64,000 nt of DNA from an uncultured Erysipelotrichaceae bacterium (GTDB taxonomy: Bacteria > Bacillota_I > Bacilli_A > RFN20 > CAG-826). This document shows, piece after piece, positions 52,945-61,652 of this stretch. Every line of letters starts with the position of its first letter. The first letter of the stretch is position 1. A program made the translations under genes and the position numbers. The notes under the pieces were generated by a model. That model saw only the letters and a program-made list of their open reading frames with translations. It searched no databases and was not told the DNA's origin. The DNA lies in the NCBI GenBank assembly GCA_900314865.1, contig OMWW01000006.1, positions 26,153-90,152 on the forward strand, written 5' to 3'.

Positions 52945-55900
52945 ATGGAATTATTTAGTAGTAAAGCGAAAAGAAAATTATTTGGTTATTCGTTTTTGGG
53001 TATCTTTGTTACCACAATTCTTGGATTAGTTATTGATCAAATTAATCCATTATCACACATTGCCGCCAAAGCTAGAGCTAACAACGATTATTCGATTACT
53101 CTAGATTCTAAAAATCAAGTTACATCGAGCGGTAATCATGTACAACAAACAAAGAAAGGGAACAATGTAACTTTCACGTATGCTGGAGTTAATAGTTCCA
53201 CTAGCGGACATGTCACTTTAAATAACGGTGGCACAATTGTTAATAAAGATCAAATTACCTCTCTTGAAGCTGTTACTGCAGTATTTAGTGGGACTGGTAC
53301 ATTAAAAGCTCGTTTAGCATATGTTACCGAAACATATAGTGATTATTTCCAATTATCTTCCGGCAATAGAGTAGAAACCGGATCTCATCCATATTATATT
53401 GAACTTAAAGCTGAGGGTGGCAGTGTTAATATTACCTCAGTTGTTTATCAATTTACCTGTGCAGTCAATCCTGACGCTCAACCACAAGAAACAAGTGGTT
53501 CTTATGAGATTACGTTTGCAACAAATAGTAATGACAGTGGTACTAACATCGGTTCTTCGTCCTCTAGTATCATAGCCCAAGTCGCTTCTGGTTCTAACTA
53601 TATTTCTAGTTTTAGCGATGGAGATAGAATCTACGCTGGTAAGAGTGGACTTAAATTTGGTGCTAGTGGTGGTCCAGGTTCTGTGACTATTAATTTTAAC
53701 TCATCAAATGTTCAACAAGAAATCACAACAGTTGCTGTTAGCACTGCACAATATGGTTCTGATTCTGGAAAATTCAATGTTTATGTGAATGGTTCCAGTG
53801 ATTATACACAAATTACACCAAGCGCAGGTGGCAGTGTTGCTGTTAATGGTTCACTTACATCTTTAACTATTGAAACAACAACCAAACGTGCTTATTTATG
53901 TGGTTTAACCTTGAATTACGGTGGCTCTTCCGATCCTGGCGCGCCAGTAAATCCAAGTGCTTATGAAGTTGGTTTTACTGCGGATGACGCAAACAGGAAT
54001 TCTTATACAACTAATTCTATTTTTGATAACGAAAGCTCAATTACTGTTAATGTTATAAAATCTGATTCAACATCATCTCCAACCACTGACTTTGATTATG
54101 AAGTCCTTGACCCTCTCAATAACAATGTTGCTATAGATACATCAGCAAAATTCCCACATGCTGGCACTTATACTTTGGTTGTTTCTTATGGTAACTACAT
54201 TCCTCAAGAAATCTCCTTAAATGTTGGTGAATACGTTTATGTGGTCGATGTTACTGCTTCTATGGAGAAAGTATCATTTAATACTGCTGATATTTTAAGC
54301 AATTATTTAGATGGCTCATTGACCGCTCATGTTCAATATAGCAACGATACCGAAAGTGATAGTATAGCTTATGAAGATTTTACTGAAAACGGTATTGCTA
54401 TTAAATTATTGAATCCTAAAGGTATTACCTATGATGAGAAAAATCCATTTGGTACTGCCGGAACATGGAAACTTGTCGTTTATGCGATTGATGATGAAGA
54501 CAATATAAAATATGAAATTTCATTAACTGTCAGTGTGATCCCTGTCGTTTCTATTTCTTTGGATCATTCTGCTGAAACACTTTATCCTGAAGAACAATTA
54601 CAATTAACCGCTGATGTTAGTGGACAAGGTGGTTACACCCCAACCAATCAAAATGTTGTTTGGTCAAGTAATGATGAAAGTGTTGCTACAGTTAGTGAAA
54701 GTGGTTTAGTAACCGCTGTTGCTGTTGGTGGAACAACAATCTTCGCAACTGCTCAGGATGGCACTGGAGTTTATGGCTCATGTACAATTACTGTTGTTGC
54801 TGCTCCAGCATCTACTGATTATGACATTGACGCTACTACAACAACTCAAGTCACTACAAATAGTACAAGTTCTGTTGTTTTTACTAATGGTCCTGTCACA
54901 GTGACTATTGCTAAGAGCAGTTCTTCTACCAATGCTAATAATTATGTTGCTAGTGGAAATAACAAACACACTAGAGCGTATTCTGGACAAAGATTTACAA
55001 TTTCTGCTGGTGGTAACACTATCAGCCAAATCGTTATCCATGGTACAAGCGATAAAGGTGTAAATGGATTTACTTCTCCAACTTGGACTAATGCTTCTAA
55101 ATCTTCTAGTGGTAACGAAGTTACCTTAACTCCAACTGATCCAGAAAGTGATGTCTATTGTATTGTCAGCGGTACTGTTAGCTTCTCTGGTGTTACTGTT
55201 GTTTGTGGAGATGGAGGTAGCTCATCTAGCCCTGTTTATCCAACATCAATTTCCTTAAGTGGAACTAATACAATTTCAATTGGAAGTACAACTCAACTCG
55301 AAGTTAATTACAATCCTAACAATACAAATGTTAAAAATGTTACTTGGACAAGTAGCGCTGAATCAATTGCCACTGTTTCGAACGCTGGCTTGGTTACTGG
55401 TGTTACCCAAGGTAGCGTAACTATTACCGCTACTGCTCAAACTGAAAGTGGAACAACACAAGCGACCTTTACAGTCACTGTTACTCCAATCGCGGTTACA
55501 AGCGTTTCTCTTAGCTCTAATAGCGAAACTATCAAAGCTGGTAAAACTGTTACTTTAATTCCAACTATTAGCCCAAGTAATGCCACAAATAAAAACGTCA
55601 CTTGGTCAACAAGTAATGATCAAATTGCCACTGTCTCAGATTCCGGTGTTGTTAATGGTGTTAGCGAAGGTACTGCTACAATTACTGTAACCACTGTTGA
55701 TGGAAGCAAAACAGCAACATGTACAGTCGCTGTTAACGCTGCTCAAGGTGGAGAAGAAACACTCTCAATTACATATAGTGATTTACCATCTACATATCAA
55801 ACCGGTAGTACTGTTTATACTGCTAATAGTGGAATTAAATTCCAAGCCTATAACTGTGCTAACTATTCAAGTAAAATGCAATTTAAGGCTTCAAGTGGTT

Positions 55901-57543
55901 ACTTACAATCTACTGAAGAACTAGAATTACAGTCCTTAACAATTAATGACCGCGAATCTAATACATTGACTGTTTACGGCAGTAATACCGCTGGTAGTTT
56001 CTCTACATCAATTACTGGAGAAAATGATGTTTATGATTTGACTGGATATAGTTACTTCAAGATTGCTCGTACTGCAAGCGGAGCGGCATATTGTAGTAGC
56101 ATTACAGTTACGACTGGTACTCCAACTCCAACCGATCCAACCAGCATCATTCTTTCACCTTCTAGTGTTGAACTTGCTCCTAATGGAACTAAACAATTAA
56201 GTGTTTCTTATGTCCCAAGTAACTCTAACCAAAATAAAGAAGTTACTTGGACAAGTAGTAATACCAATGTTGCTACTGTTAGTAGCGACGGTCTTGTCTC
56301 GGTTAAATCAACTGCTAGTGCAGGACAAAGCGCAACAATTACTGCTAGATTAACAAACTTAACTTCAATTTATGCGACATGTAGCGTGTCAGTCGTTGAA
56401 CAATCCAAAGATGATCACACAGTACTTATTTATATGTGTGGTGCTGACCTTGAAAGTGAGAACCACTTAGCCACTGGTGATATTCAAGAAATCTTAAAGG
56501 TTTCTGGTCAGCCAGAAGATGTTAATATCGTTCTTGAAACTGGTGGTGCAAACTCATGGGCTAGCACATATGGCATTAGTTCAACTTACCTTGAAAGATA
56601 CCATGTTGAAAATAAATCGTTAGTCCGAGATAATCAATTAACATATGCTTCAATGGGCTTAACAAGCACACTTCAAAGTTTCATTGAGTATGGTTTAAAT
56701 AATTACCCTGCCGAAAGAACCGGCCTTGTCTTCTGGAACCATGGTGGTGGTATGAGAGGTGTCTGTTATGACGAAAAGAAGAACGACGATGTTCTCAAGA
56801 ACAGCGAAATTAGATCTGCTGTTAGTGGTGCCTTATCTAACTGCGGTATGTCTGGTCAAAAACTTGAATGGGTTGGCTATGACGCTTGCTTAATGGCGGT
56901 TCAAGATATCGCTGTCACAAACGCTGATTACTTCAACTACATGATTGCTTCTGAAGAATCTGAAGCCGGTTATGGTTGGGATTATGACAACTGGGTTGAT
57001 GATTTATACGCAAAGAAAACCACCACCACAATCTTAAAAGCAATCGTTGATAGCTTTATCTCTGATAATGGTGGCGCATCATCTACTAGTGGAGATCAAA
57101 CCTTATCTTATATGAATCTCTCTTATGCTGCTGCTTATAGGACTGCTTGGGAGAATTTAGCTGCTCAACTTAATAGCGTTGTCACTACAAGCAAAAAATC
57201 CTCATTTAATAGCGCGATTACAAGTAATGTTAAACATTACGCGGATAGTGATTATGATTACTTCTGTACATTCGATGCTTGGGACTTTGTTGATAAGCTA
57301 GCTAGTAATAGTGCTTTCTCTAACTTCAGAGTTGATTCATCTTACATTACTGCTGTGAAGAACGCGCACGCTAATTTAGTAGCGTATAATCTTGCTCAAA
57401 AAGGTGCAGGCGTATCTAAGGGCCTATGTATGTATTGGCCAAACAGCTCTCAATATAGTGATATCAGTACTTATTACACAACAAGCGAAACAACGCTTAC
57501 AACCTGGCGTAGTTTCTGTGTTAATAAGGGCACACACGCTTAA
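52945..57543 (+). CDS. secreted clostripain-family (C11) cysteine peptidase with Ig-like repeats
   Basis: 1532 residues, ATG 52945 behind GAGAAGG. An N-terminal hydrophobic segment (about 10-31) suggests export. About 1100 residues of beta modules follow, including four Big_2-like domains near 532-620, 770-850, 852-932 and 1070-1152 (pattern WSSNDESVATVSESGLVTAV). The C-terminal peptidase (about 1156-1520) has LIYMCGADLESEN, FWNHGGGMRG (His1266) and GYDACLMA (Cys1315), the C11 dyad. Family members cut after Arg or Lys. There is no C-terminal membrane anchor or sorting motif, unlike its two neighbours, so it may be released or held by its N-terminus or Ig-like modules. Confidence 0.9.
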   Translation: MELFSSKAKRKLFGYSFLGIFVTTILGLVIDQINPLSHIAAKARANNDYSITLDSKNQVTSSGNHVQQTKKGNNVTFTYAGVNSSTSGHVTLNNGGTIVNKDQITSLEAVTAVFSGTGTLKARLAYVTETYSDYFQLSSGNRVETGSHPYYIELKAEGGSVNITSVVYQFTCAVNPDAQPQETSGSYEITFATNSNDSGTNIGSSSSSIIAQVASGSNYISSFSDGDRIYAGKSGLKFGASGGPGSVTINFNSSNVQQEITTVAVSTAQYGSDSGKFNVYVNGSSDYTQITPSAGGSVAVNGSLTSLTIETTTKRAYLCGLTLNYGGSSDPGAPVNPSAYEVGFTADDANRNSYTTNSIFDNESSITVNVIKSDSTSSPTTDFDYEVLDPLNNNVAIDTSAKFPHAGTYTLVVSYGNYIPQEISLNVGEYVYVVDVTASMEKVSFNTADILSNYLDGSLTAHVQYSNDTESDSIAYEDFTENGIAIKLLNPKGITYDEKNPFGTAGTWKLVVYAIDDEDNIKYEISLTVSVIPVVSISLDHSAETLYPEEQLQLTADVSGQGGYTPTNQNVVWSSNDESVATVSESGLVTAVAVGGTTIFATAQDGTGVYGSCTITVVAAPASTDYDIDATTTTQVTTNSTSSVVFTNGPVTVTIAKSSSSTNANNYVASGNNKHTRAYSGQRFTISAGGNTISQIVIHGTSDKGVNGFTSPTWTNASKSSSGNEVTLTPTDPESDVYCIVSGTVSFSGVTVVCGDGGSSSSPVYPTSISLSGTNTISIGSTTQLEVNYNPNNTNVKNVTWTSSAESIATVSNAGLVTGVTQGSVTITATAQTESGTTQATFTVTVTPIAVTSVSLSSNSETIKAGKTVTLIPTISPSNATNKNVTWSTSNDQIATVSDSGVVNGVSEGTATITVTTVDGSKTATCTVAVNAAQGGEETLSITYSDLPSTYQTGSTVYTANSGIKFQAYNCANYSSKMQFKASSGYLQSTEELELQSLTINDRESNTLTVYGSNTAGSFSTSITGENDVYDLTGYSYFKIARTASGAAYCSSITVTTGTPTPTDPTSIILSPSSVELAPNGTKQLSVSYVPSNSNQNKEVTWTSSNTNVATVSSDGLVSVKSTASAGQSATITARLTNLTSIYATCSVSVVEQSKDDHTVLIYMCGADLESENHLATGDIQEILKVSGQPEDVNIVLETGGANSWASTYGISSTYLERYHVENKSLVRDNQLTYASMGLTSTLQSFIEYGLNNYPAERTGLVFWNHGGGMRGVCYDEKKNDDVLKNSEIRSAVSGALSNCGMSGQKLEWVGYDACLMAVQDIAVTNADYFNYMIASEESEAGYGWDYDNWVDDLYAKKTTTTILKAIVDSFISDNGGASSTSGDQTLSYMNLSYAAAYRTAWENLAAQLNSVVTTSKKSSFNSAITSNVKHYADSDYDYFCTFDAWDFVDKLASNSAFSNFRVDSSYITAVKNAHANLVAYNLAQKGAGVSKGLCMYWPNSSQYSDISTYYTTSETTLTTWRSFCVNKGTHA

Positions 57544-57548
57544 ACATT

Positions 57549-57574
57549 AAGGATGATTTTGTCATCCTTTTGTC
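57549..57574 (+). terminator. terminator after the clostripain-type gene
   Basis: AAGGATGA (57549-57556) pairs with TCATCCTT (57562-57569), followed by TT then G. The T-run is short, so some readthrough into the S8 protease gene 21 bases further on is likely. Confidence 0.6.
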
Positions 57575-57594
57575 TATTTAGGATTTAAACATAT

Positions 57595-60500
57595 ATGAAA
57601 AAACATGGATTAATTCTTTCAATATTAACCGCAACTAGTTTCGTCTTTTCATTATGCTTTATCAATAAAACAAATTCGCGAACTAATATCGATAGTGAAA
57701 GCGCTCAATTTGCTCCTCCTGGAATGGTAGCGTATGCCGCAAGTTATAGCGATTCTGCTACTAGTGAACCTCAATATAACACTCAAAATAATAAAACTTT
57801 TCAATATCTAAATTTAGGAGACACTTTATCTTATTATCGTGGTGATTCTGTTAAAGTTGGAATCATTGATTCAGGTATTAATTATGATCATGAAGATTTT
57901 ATGGTAAATAGCTCCACTAAAGTTAAAGGTGATTCCAAATATTATGAATATCAGACTAGTTCTTGGGTTTATTACAAAGCAAGTCAACATGGATATAGTT
58001 ATATCGACGATTCGTTAGGACATGGCACGAATGTTGCCGCAACTGTAGCCGCTGCAATTAATAGTGTTGGTGGTACAGGTTTAGCTCCTAATGTTGAACT
58101 ATATGTTTACAAAGTAACTAATTCCAGTAACGGCTATGAATTTGGCGCGATTCAAAACGCTTTGATGGACGCGCAAAGCTTAGGAATTAAAGTTATTAAC
58201 ATGTCATTTCAAAGTTATGAACACGCAGTTACTTATAATAGCAGCACTATGGGTGCATCATCTGGATGTTCTACTACATTATCTTATTATTTAAACCAAG
58301 CTTATAACGCTGGAATCACTCTTGTAGGAGCGGCAGGAAATTATAATACTGACGAACCTTCTTATCCTGGTAGTAATAACCATGTTATTAATGTTGGATC
58401 TTTAAGTAGTGATGGAACCACTAAAGCTCCATTTTCAAACTATGGATCTACAATTGATTTAGTTGCTCCTGGTTATGTTCATGTCGCTGATAAAGAAACA
58501 AATAGTTCTTATAAAGATACTTCGGGCACATCTTTTAGTGCTCCTTTAGTAACGGCAGCAATTGCTTTATATTTACAACAGAATCCAAGTGCAACACCAA
58601 GTCAAATTGAATCAGCCTTGTATGCTTCTTGTGATCCAATTGATGATAGCGAGTCACAATACACAAATTGGGCTGGTAATGGTGCCTTGAACGTCGCTAG
58701 ATTTTTAAATATCCCTGAAGATGATTCTCCAACCGATATCGTTATTAATAATCCAGAAGTTCTAAATGAGGAGCTTGAATTAGAAGTAGGAGGTACGTTT
58801 GATCTAGATTGGACAGTTAATGGAGTTGGTACTTTTGATGACTCTGTAGATATATATTTATTAGATGATAATGGAACTCTATCTGTTGATGAAAATGGAA
58901 GAATTACCGCGCTTAGCACGGGTTCTGATTACGTTGTCATTGAATCGACTGTCGCTAGTAACGTCTATGCATCTTTATATGTTACTGTTACATCTTCAGG
59001 AGGTGGCTCTTCAGTTACTAGTGTCACAGTTTCACCTTCATTATTAAATCTAGATTTAAATGGAAGCACTACTGGTAATTTATCTGCTACTGTTAATGGA
59101 ACAGGAAGTGTTAGTCAAACTGTTACCTGGAGTAGTAGTGATACAAGTGTAGCAACTGTAAGTGCTTTAGGCGTTGTTACCGCTAAGGCGGTTGGTAATG
59201 CCACAATTACTGCGCAGTCTACTCAAGATACATCTGTTACTGGAACATGTTCAGTTACCGTTAGTGATAGCACGGTTCATGTTAGTAGCGTTTCTTTAAA
59301 TAAAAATGCTACCGAATTATTAGTTGGCTCAACCGAAGCTTTAACTGCAACTGTTTTACCAAACAATGCTACTAATAAAAGTGTTACCTGGACTAGTAGT
59401 AACACCAGTGTAGCAACAGTATCTAATGGAACAATTACAGCAGTAGCAACTGGCAATGCCACAATTACAGTAACTACAGTTGATGGTAGTAAAACTACAA
59501 CTTGTGTAGTTACTGTTACTTCTAATGAAAAAACATTGACTATTACGAGAAGTTCATTTTCAACTAGTGGTGGATATGCTTGGTATGATTGGTCTCAAGC
59601 AACAAGCGATAGTAGCGCCACTATAAGTGGTAAGGGAGAATTATATACAACTACCACATCATCTATGCAATTTAATAAGAGTAAAGGCAATAAAGTTGCA
59701 GCTATTTATAATTCTGTTGCTATTCCTGGATCTATTACTAAAATCGAAGCCACATCTCAGCAAACAACTATTCGTTCTTGGACAGCCTATGTTACTTCTA
59801 CTGCTTGTTCTGGAAGTGGTACTTCTTTGACATTTGGTAGTAATAAAACAACAGTAGGCGCTGCTTCTCCTGCGGTAGGAACATCAACTTCCTTTGGAAC
59901 ATCTAGTGCAGGATATAGTTTTTTCTGCTTACAGGAAAACGATTCTTCAGCATCTTACTTATCAGAAATCAAAATTACATATCAACCAAAAACACTCAGT
60001 TCAATCGTGGTTAAAACTGCTCCTTATAAGACATCTTATGAAGCTGGCGATAATTTTGATCCAACCGGATTAGTGATTACTGCAACGTATAGCGACAGTA
60101 CAACTAGCGATATTAGTTACGCAGATTCTTCAGCATTATTTAGTTTTACCCCATCTTTATCTGATTTATTGACTACAGATAACACATCTGTTTCTATTAC
60201 TTATGGTGGCAAATCATGTAATCAGTCTATCGTAGTAACAGCCGCTAAAATATTGAGTTCAATTAGTATTTCTAACTATACGACATCTTTTGTTGAAGGC
60301 GATACATTCTCTTTTGGTGGAACAGTCACTGCAAATTATAGTGATTCAACAAGCGAAAACGTGACAGGAACCGCTTCTTTTACAGGTTATGAAATGACTA
60401 CTTTAGGTAATCAAACTGTTACTGTCAGTTATGGTGGTAAGTCGCAAACCTACCAAATCACAGTTTCACAAGGCTCGCTATCTTCCATAGCCGTAAGTGG

Positions 60501-61521
60501 ACAAACAACAACATATATGAAAAATACAGTGTTCTCTTTTGATGGAACATGTACTGCAACATTTGCTAATGGATATCAAAAAGTAGTAACTCCTACAAGC
60601 GTTACCTCTCCTGATATGTCAACAGCAGGAAACAAAACTATCACTGTGAGTTTTACCTACAATGGCAATACAAGAACTACAACTTATGACATCACAGTTA
60701 ATTCAGATAGAACTGTTATCGAAGAAGGCTATAGTGTAATTGGCACTGTTACTTATACTAGTGGATCTGAAGTAATTTCAGTTAATACTTTATCAACTTC
60801 TAAATCTGGTTATACAAATCTAGAAAATGGTCCTGATACTTCGCATAAAGCTATCAGACTGGGATCTGGAAGCAAAACAGGCACTCTCACAATTTTATCA
60901 ACTTCTTCTAATATTCGTAAAGTAGTGGTGAACGCTAGAACATATAATACAGATAGTCCTGTGTCTTTAACTATAGGTGAAACCGCAAACTCATTAACTA
61001 CAAGTTATGCTGATTATACTAAGGAATATACTACCGCAACTAATTCTGTTGCTATAGCAACAACAACAAATGGTAAAAGAGCATGGATTTCATCGGTAAC
61101 TGTTTATTCATATGGTTCTCAAGATATTAGCCAAAGCGAAGATTGCAAAGGTTTAGAAACATTCATTAATACGTATATGCACATGGATTACACTGAAAAC
61201 CTTGGTTACTGTAACGATAGCGAACATCATTATTATTCAACCGCTAAAACTGCATTTAATGCTTTGAACGAGCATCAAAGAAGTCTATTTATTTCTAATA
61301 GTGCATATGCTACAGAATGGATCAGATTATCTACATGGGCTAGTAAAAATGGAGAAGCTTTGAATAATGACAACTCACTTGCCGCAAGGATGATTATAAA
61401 TCCAATTAATATAGTAAATGCTGGAAATACTATCACAATTATTATTGTTATTATAGTAAGTTCGTTATCTATTGCTGCCTTTGTTGCTTATTTTTCTCTC
61501 AAAAAGAAGAAAAGCAAGTAA
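57595..61521 (+). CDS. secreted subtilisin-like (S8) protease with Ig-like modules and anchor
   Basis: 1308 residues, ATG 57595 with a weak AGGAT site. Signal peptide (about 1-22). The S8 domain (about 78-370) has Asp92 (IIDSGIN), His143 (GHGTNVAA) and Ser313 (GTSFSAP). Then come about 800 residues of beta modules: Big_2-like near 475-560 and 565-640, a 150-residue unrecognised module near 645-800, and Big_3-like modules near 800-1040. The unrecognised ~85-residue domain shared with the nuclease lies at about 1176-1262, followed by a membrane helix (about 1280-1302) and a KKKKSK tail. No propeptide of the I9 type is visible. Likely an extracellular protein-degrading enzyme. Confidence 0.9.
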   Translation: MKKHGLILSILTATSFVFSLCFINKTNSRTNIDSESAQFAPPGMVAYAASYSDSATSEPQYNTQNNKTFQYLNLGDTLSYYRGDSVKVGIIDSGINYDHEDFMVNSSTKVKGDSKYYEYQTSSWVYYKASQHGYSYIDDSLGHGTNVAATVAAAINSVGGTGLAPNVELYVYKVTNSSNGYEFGAIQNALMDAQSLGIKVINMSFQSYEHAVTYNSSTMGASSGCSTTLSYYLNQAYNAGITLVGAAGNYNTDEPSYPGSNNHVINVGSLSSDGTTKAPFSNYGSTIDLVAPGYVHVADKETNSSYKDTSGTSFSAPLVTAAIALYLQQNPSATPSQIESALYASCDPIDDSESQYTNWAGNGALNVARFLNIPEDDSPTDIVINNPEVLNEELELEVGGTFDLDWTVNGVGTFDDSVDIYLLDDNGTLSVDENGRITALSTGSDYVVIESTVASNVYASLYVTVTSSGGGSSVTSVTVSPSLLNLDLNGSTTGNLSATVNGTGSVSQTVTWSSSDTSVATVSALGVVTAKAVGNATITAQSTQDTSVTGTCSVTVSDSTVHVSSVSLNKNATELLVGSTEALTATVLPNNATNKSVTWTSSNTSVATVSNGTITAVATGNATITVTTVDGSKTTTCVVTVTSNEKTLTITRSSFSTSGGYAWYDWSQATSDSSATISGKGELYTTTTSSMQFNKSKGNKVAAIYNSVAIPGSITKIEATSQQTTIRSWTAYVTSTACSGSGTSLTFGSNKTTVGAASPAVGTSTSFGTSSAGYSFFCLQENDSSASYLSEIKITYQPKTLSSIVVKTAPYKTSYEAGDNFDPTGLVITATYSDSTTSDISYADSSALFSFTPSLSDLLTTDNTSVSITYGGKSCNQSIVVTAAKILSSISISNYTTSFVEGDTFSFGGTVTANYSDSTSENVTGTASFTGYEMTTLGNQTVTVSYGGKSQTYQITVSQGSLSSIAVSGQTTTYMKNTVFSFDGTCTATFANGYQKVVTPTSVTSPDMSTAGNKTITVSFTYNGNTRTTTYDITVNSDRTVIEEGYSVIGTVTYTSGSEVISVNTLSTSKSGYTNLENGPDTSHKAIRLGSGSKTGTLTILSTSSNIRKVVVNARTYNTDSPVSLTIGETANSLTTSYADYTKEYTTATNSVAIATTTNGKRAWISSVTVYSYGSQDISQSEDCKGLETFINTYMHMDYTENLGYCNDSEHHYYSTAKTAFNALNEHQRSLFISNSAYATEWIRLSTWASKNGEALNNDNSLAARMIINPINIVNAGNTITIIIVIIVSSLSIAAFVAYFSLKKKKSK
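60538..60719 (+). repeat. 182-bp segment nearly identical to 51824-52005
   Basis: Second copy of the near-identical segment, inside the S8 protease gene, with the same reading frame. The two copies are 8.7 kb apart in the same orientation, so recombination between them would delete the clostripain-type gene and fuse the two others. Confidence 0.85.
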
Positions 61522-61544
61522 GAGCCTAATAAATTAGAAAAATT

Positions 61545-61575
61545 GGAACTTAAATTAAACTTAAAGTTCCTTTTT
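61545..61575 (+). terminator. terminator of the second S8 protease gene
   Basis: GGAACTT (61545-61551) pairs with AAGTTCC (61564-61570) and is followed by TTTTT. Confidence 0.8.
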
Positions 61576-61652
61576 ATTAAAAAAGATTAGAAATATAGTT
61601 TATATTGTGGTTAAATATATTCTTCCCTTTTGGAAGAAAGGAAAAATAGATT

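Noticed and set aside
33930..61556. AACTTAAAT(T) as a shared regulatory word in intergenic regions (33930, 49541, 52856, 61547)
   Set aside because: One copy is the arm of a terminator and the word is simple AT-rich sequence, so chance recurrence is likely.
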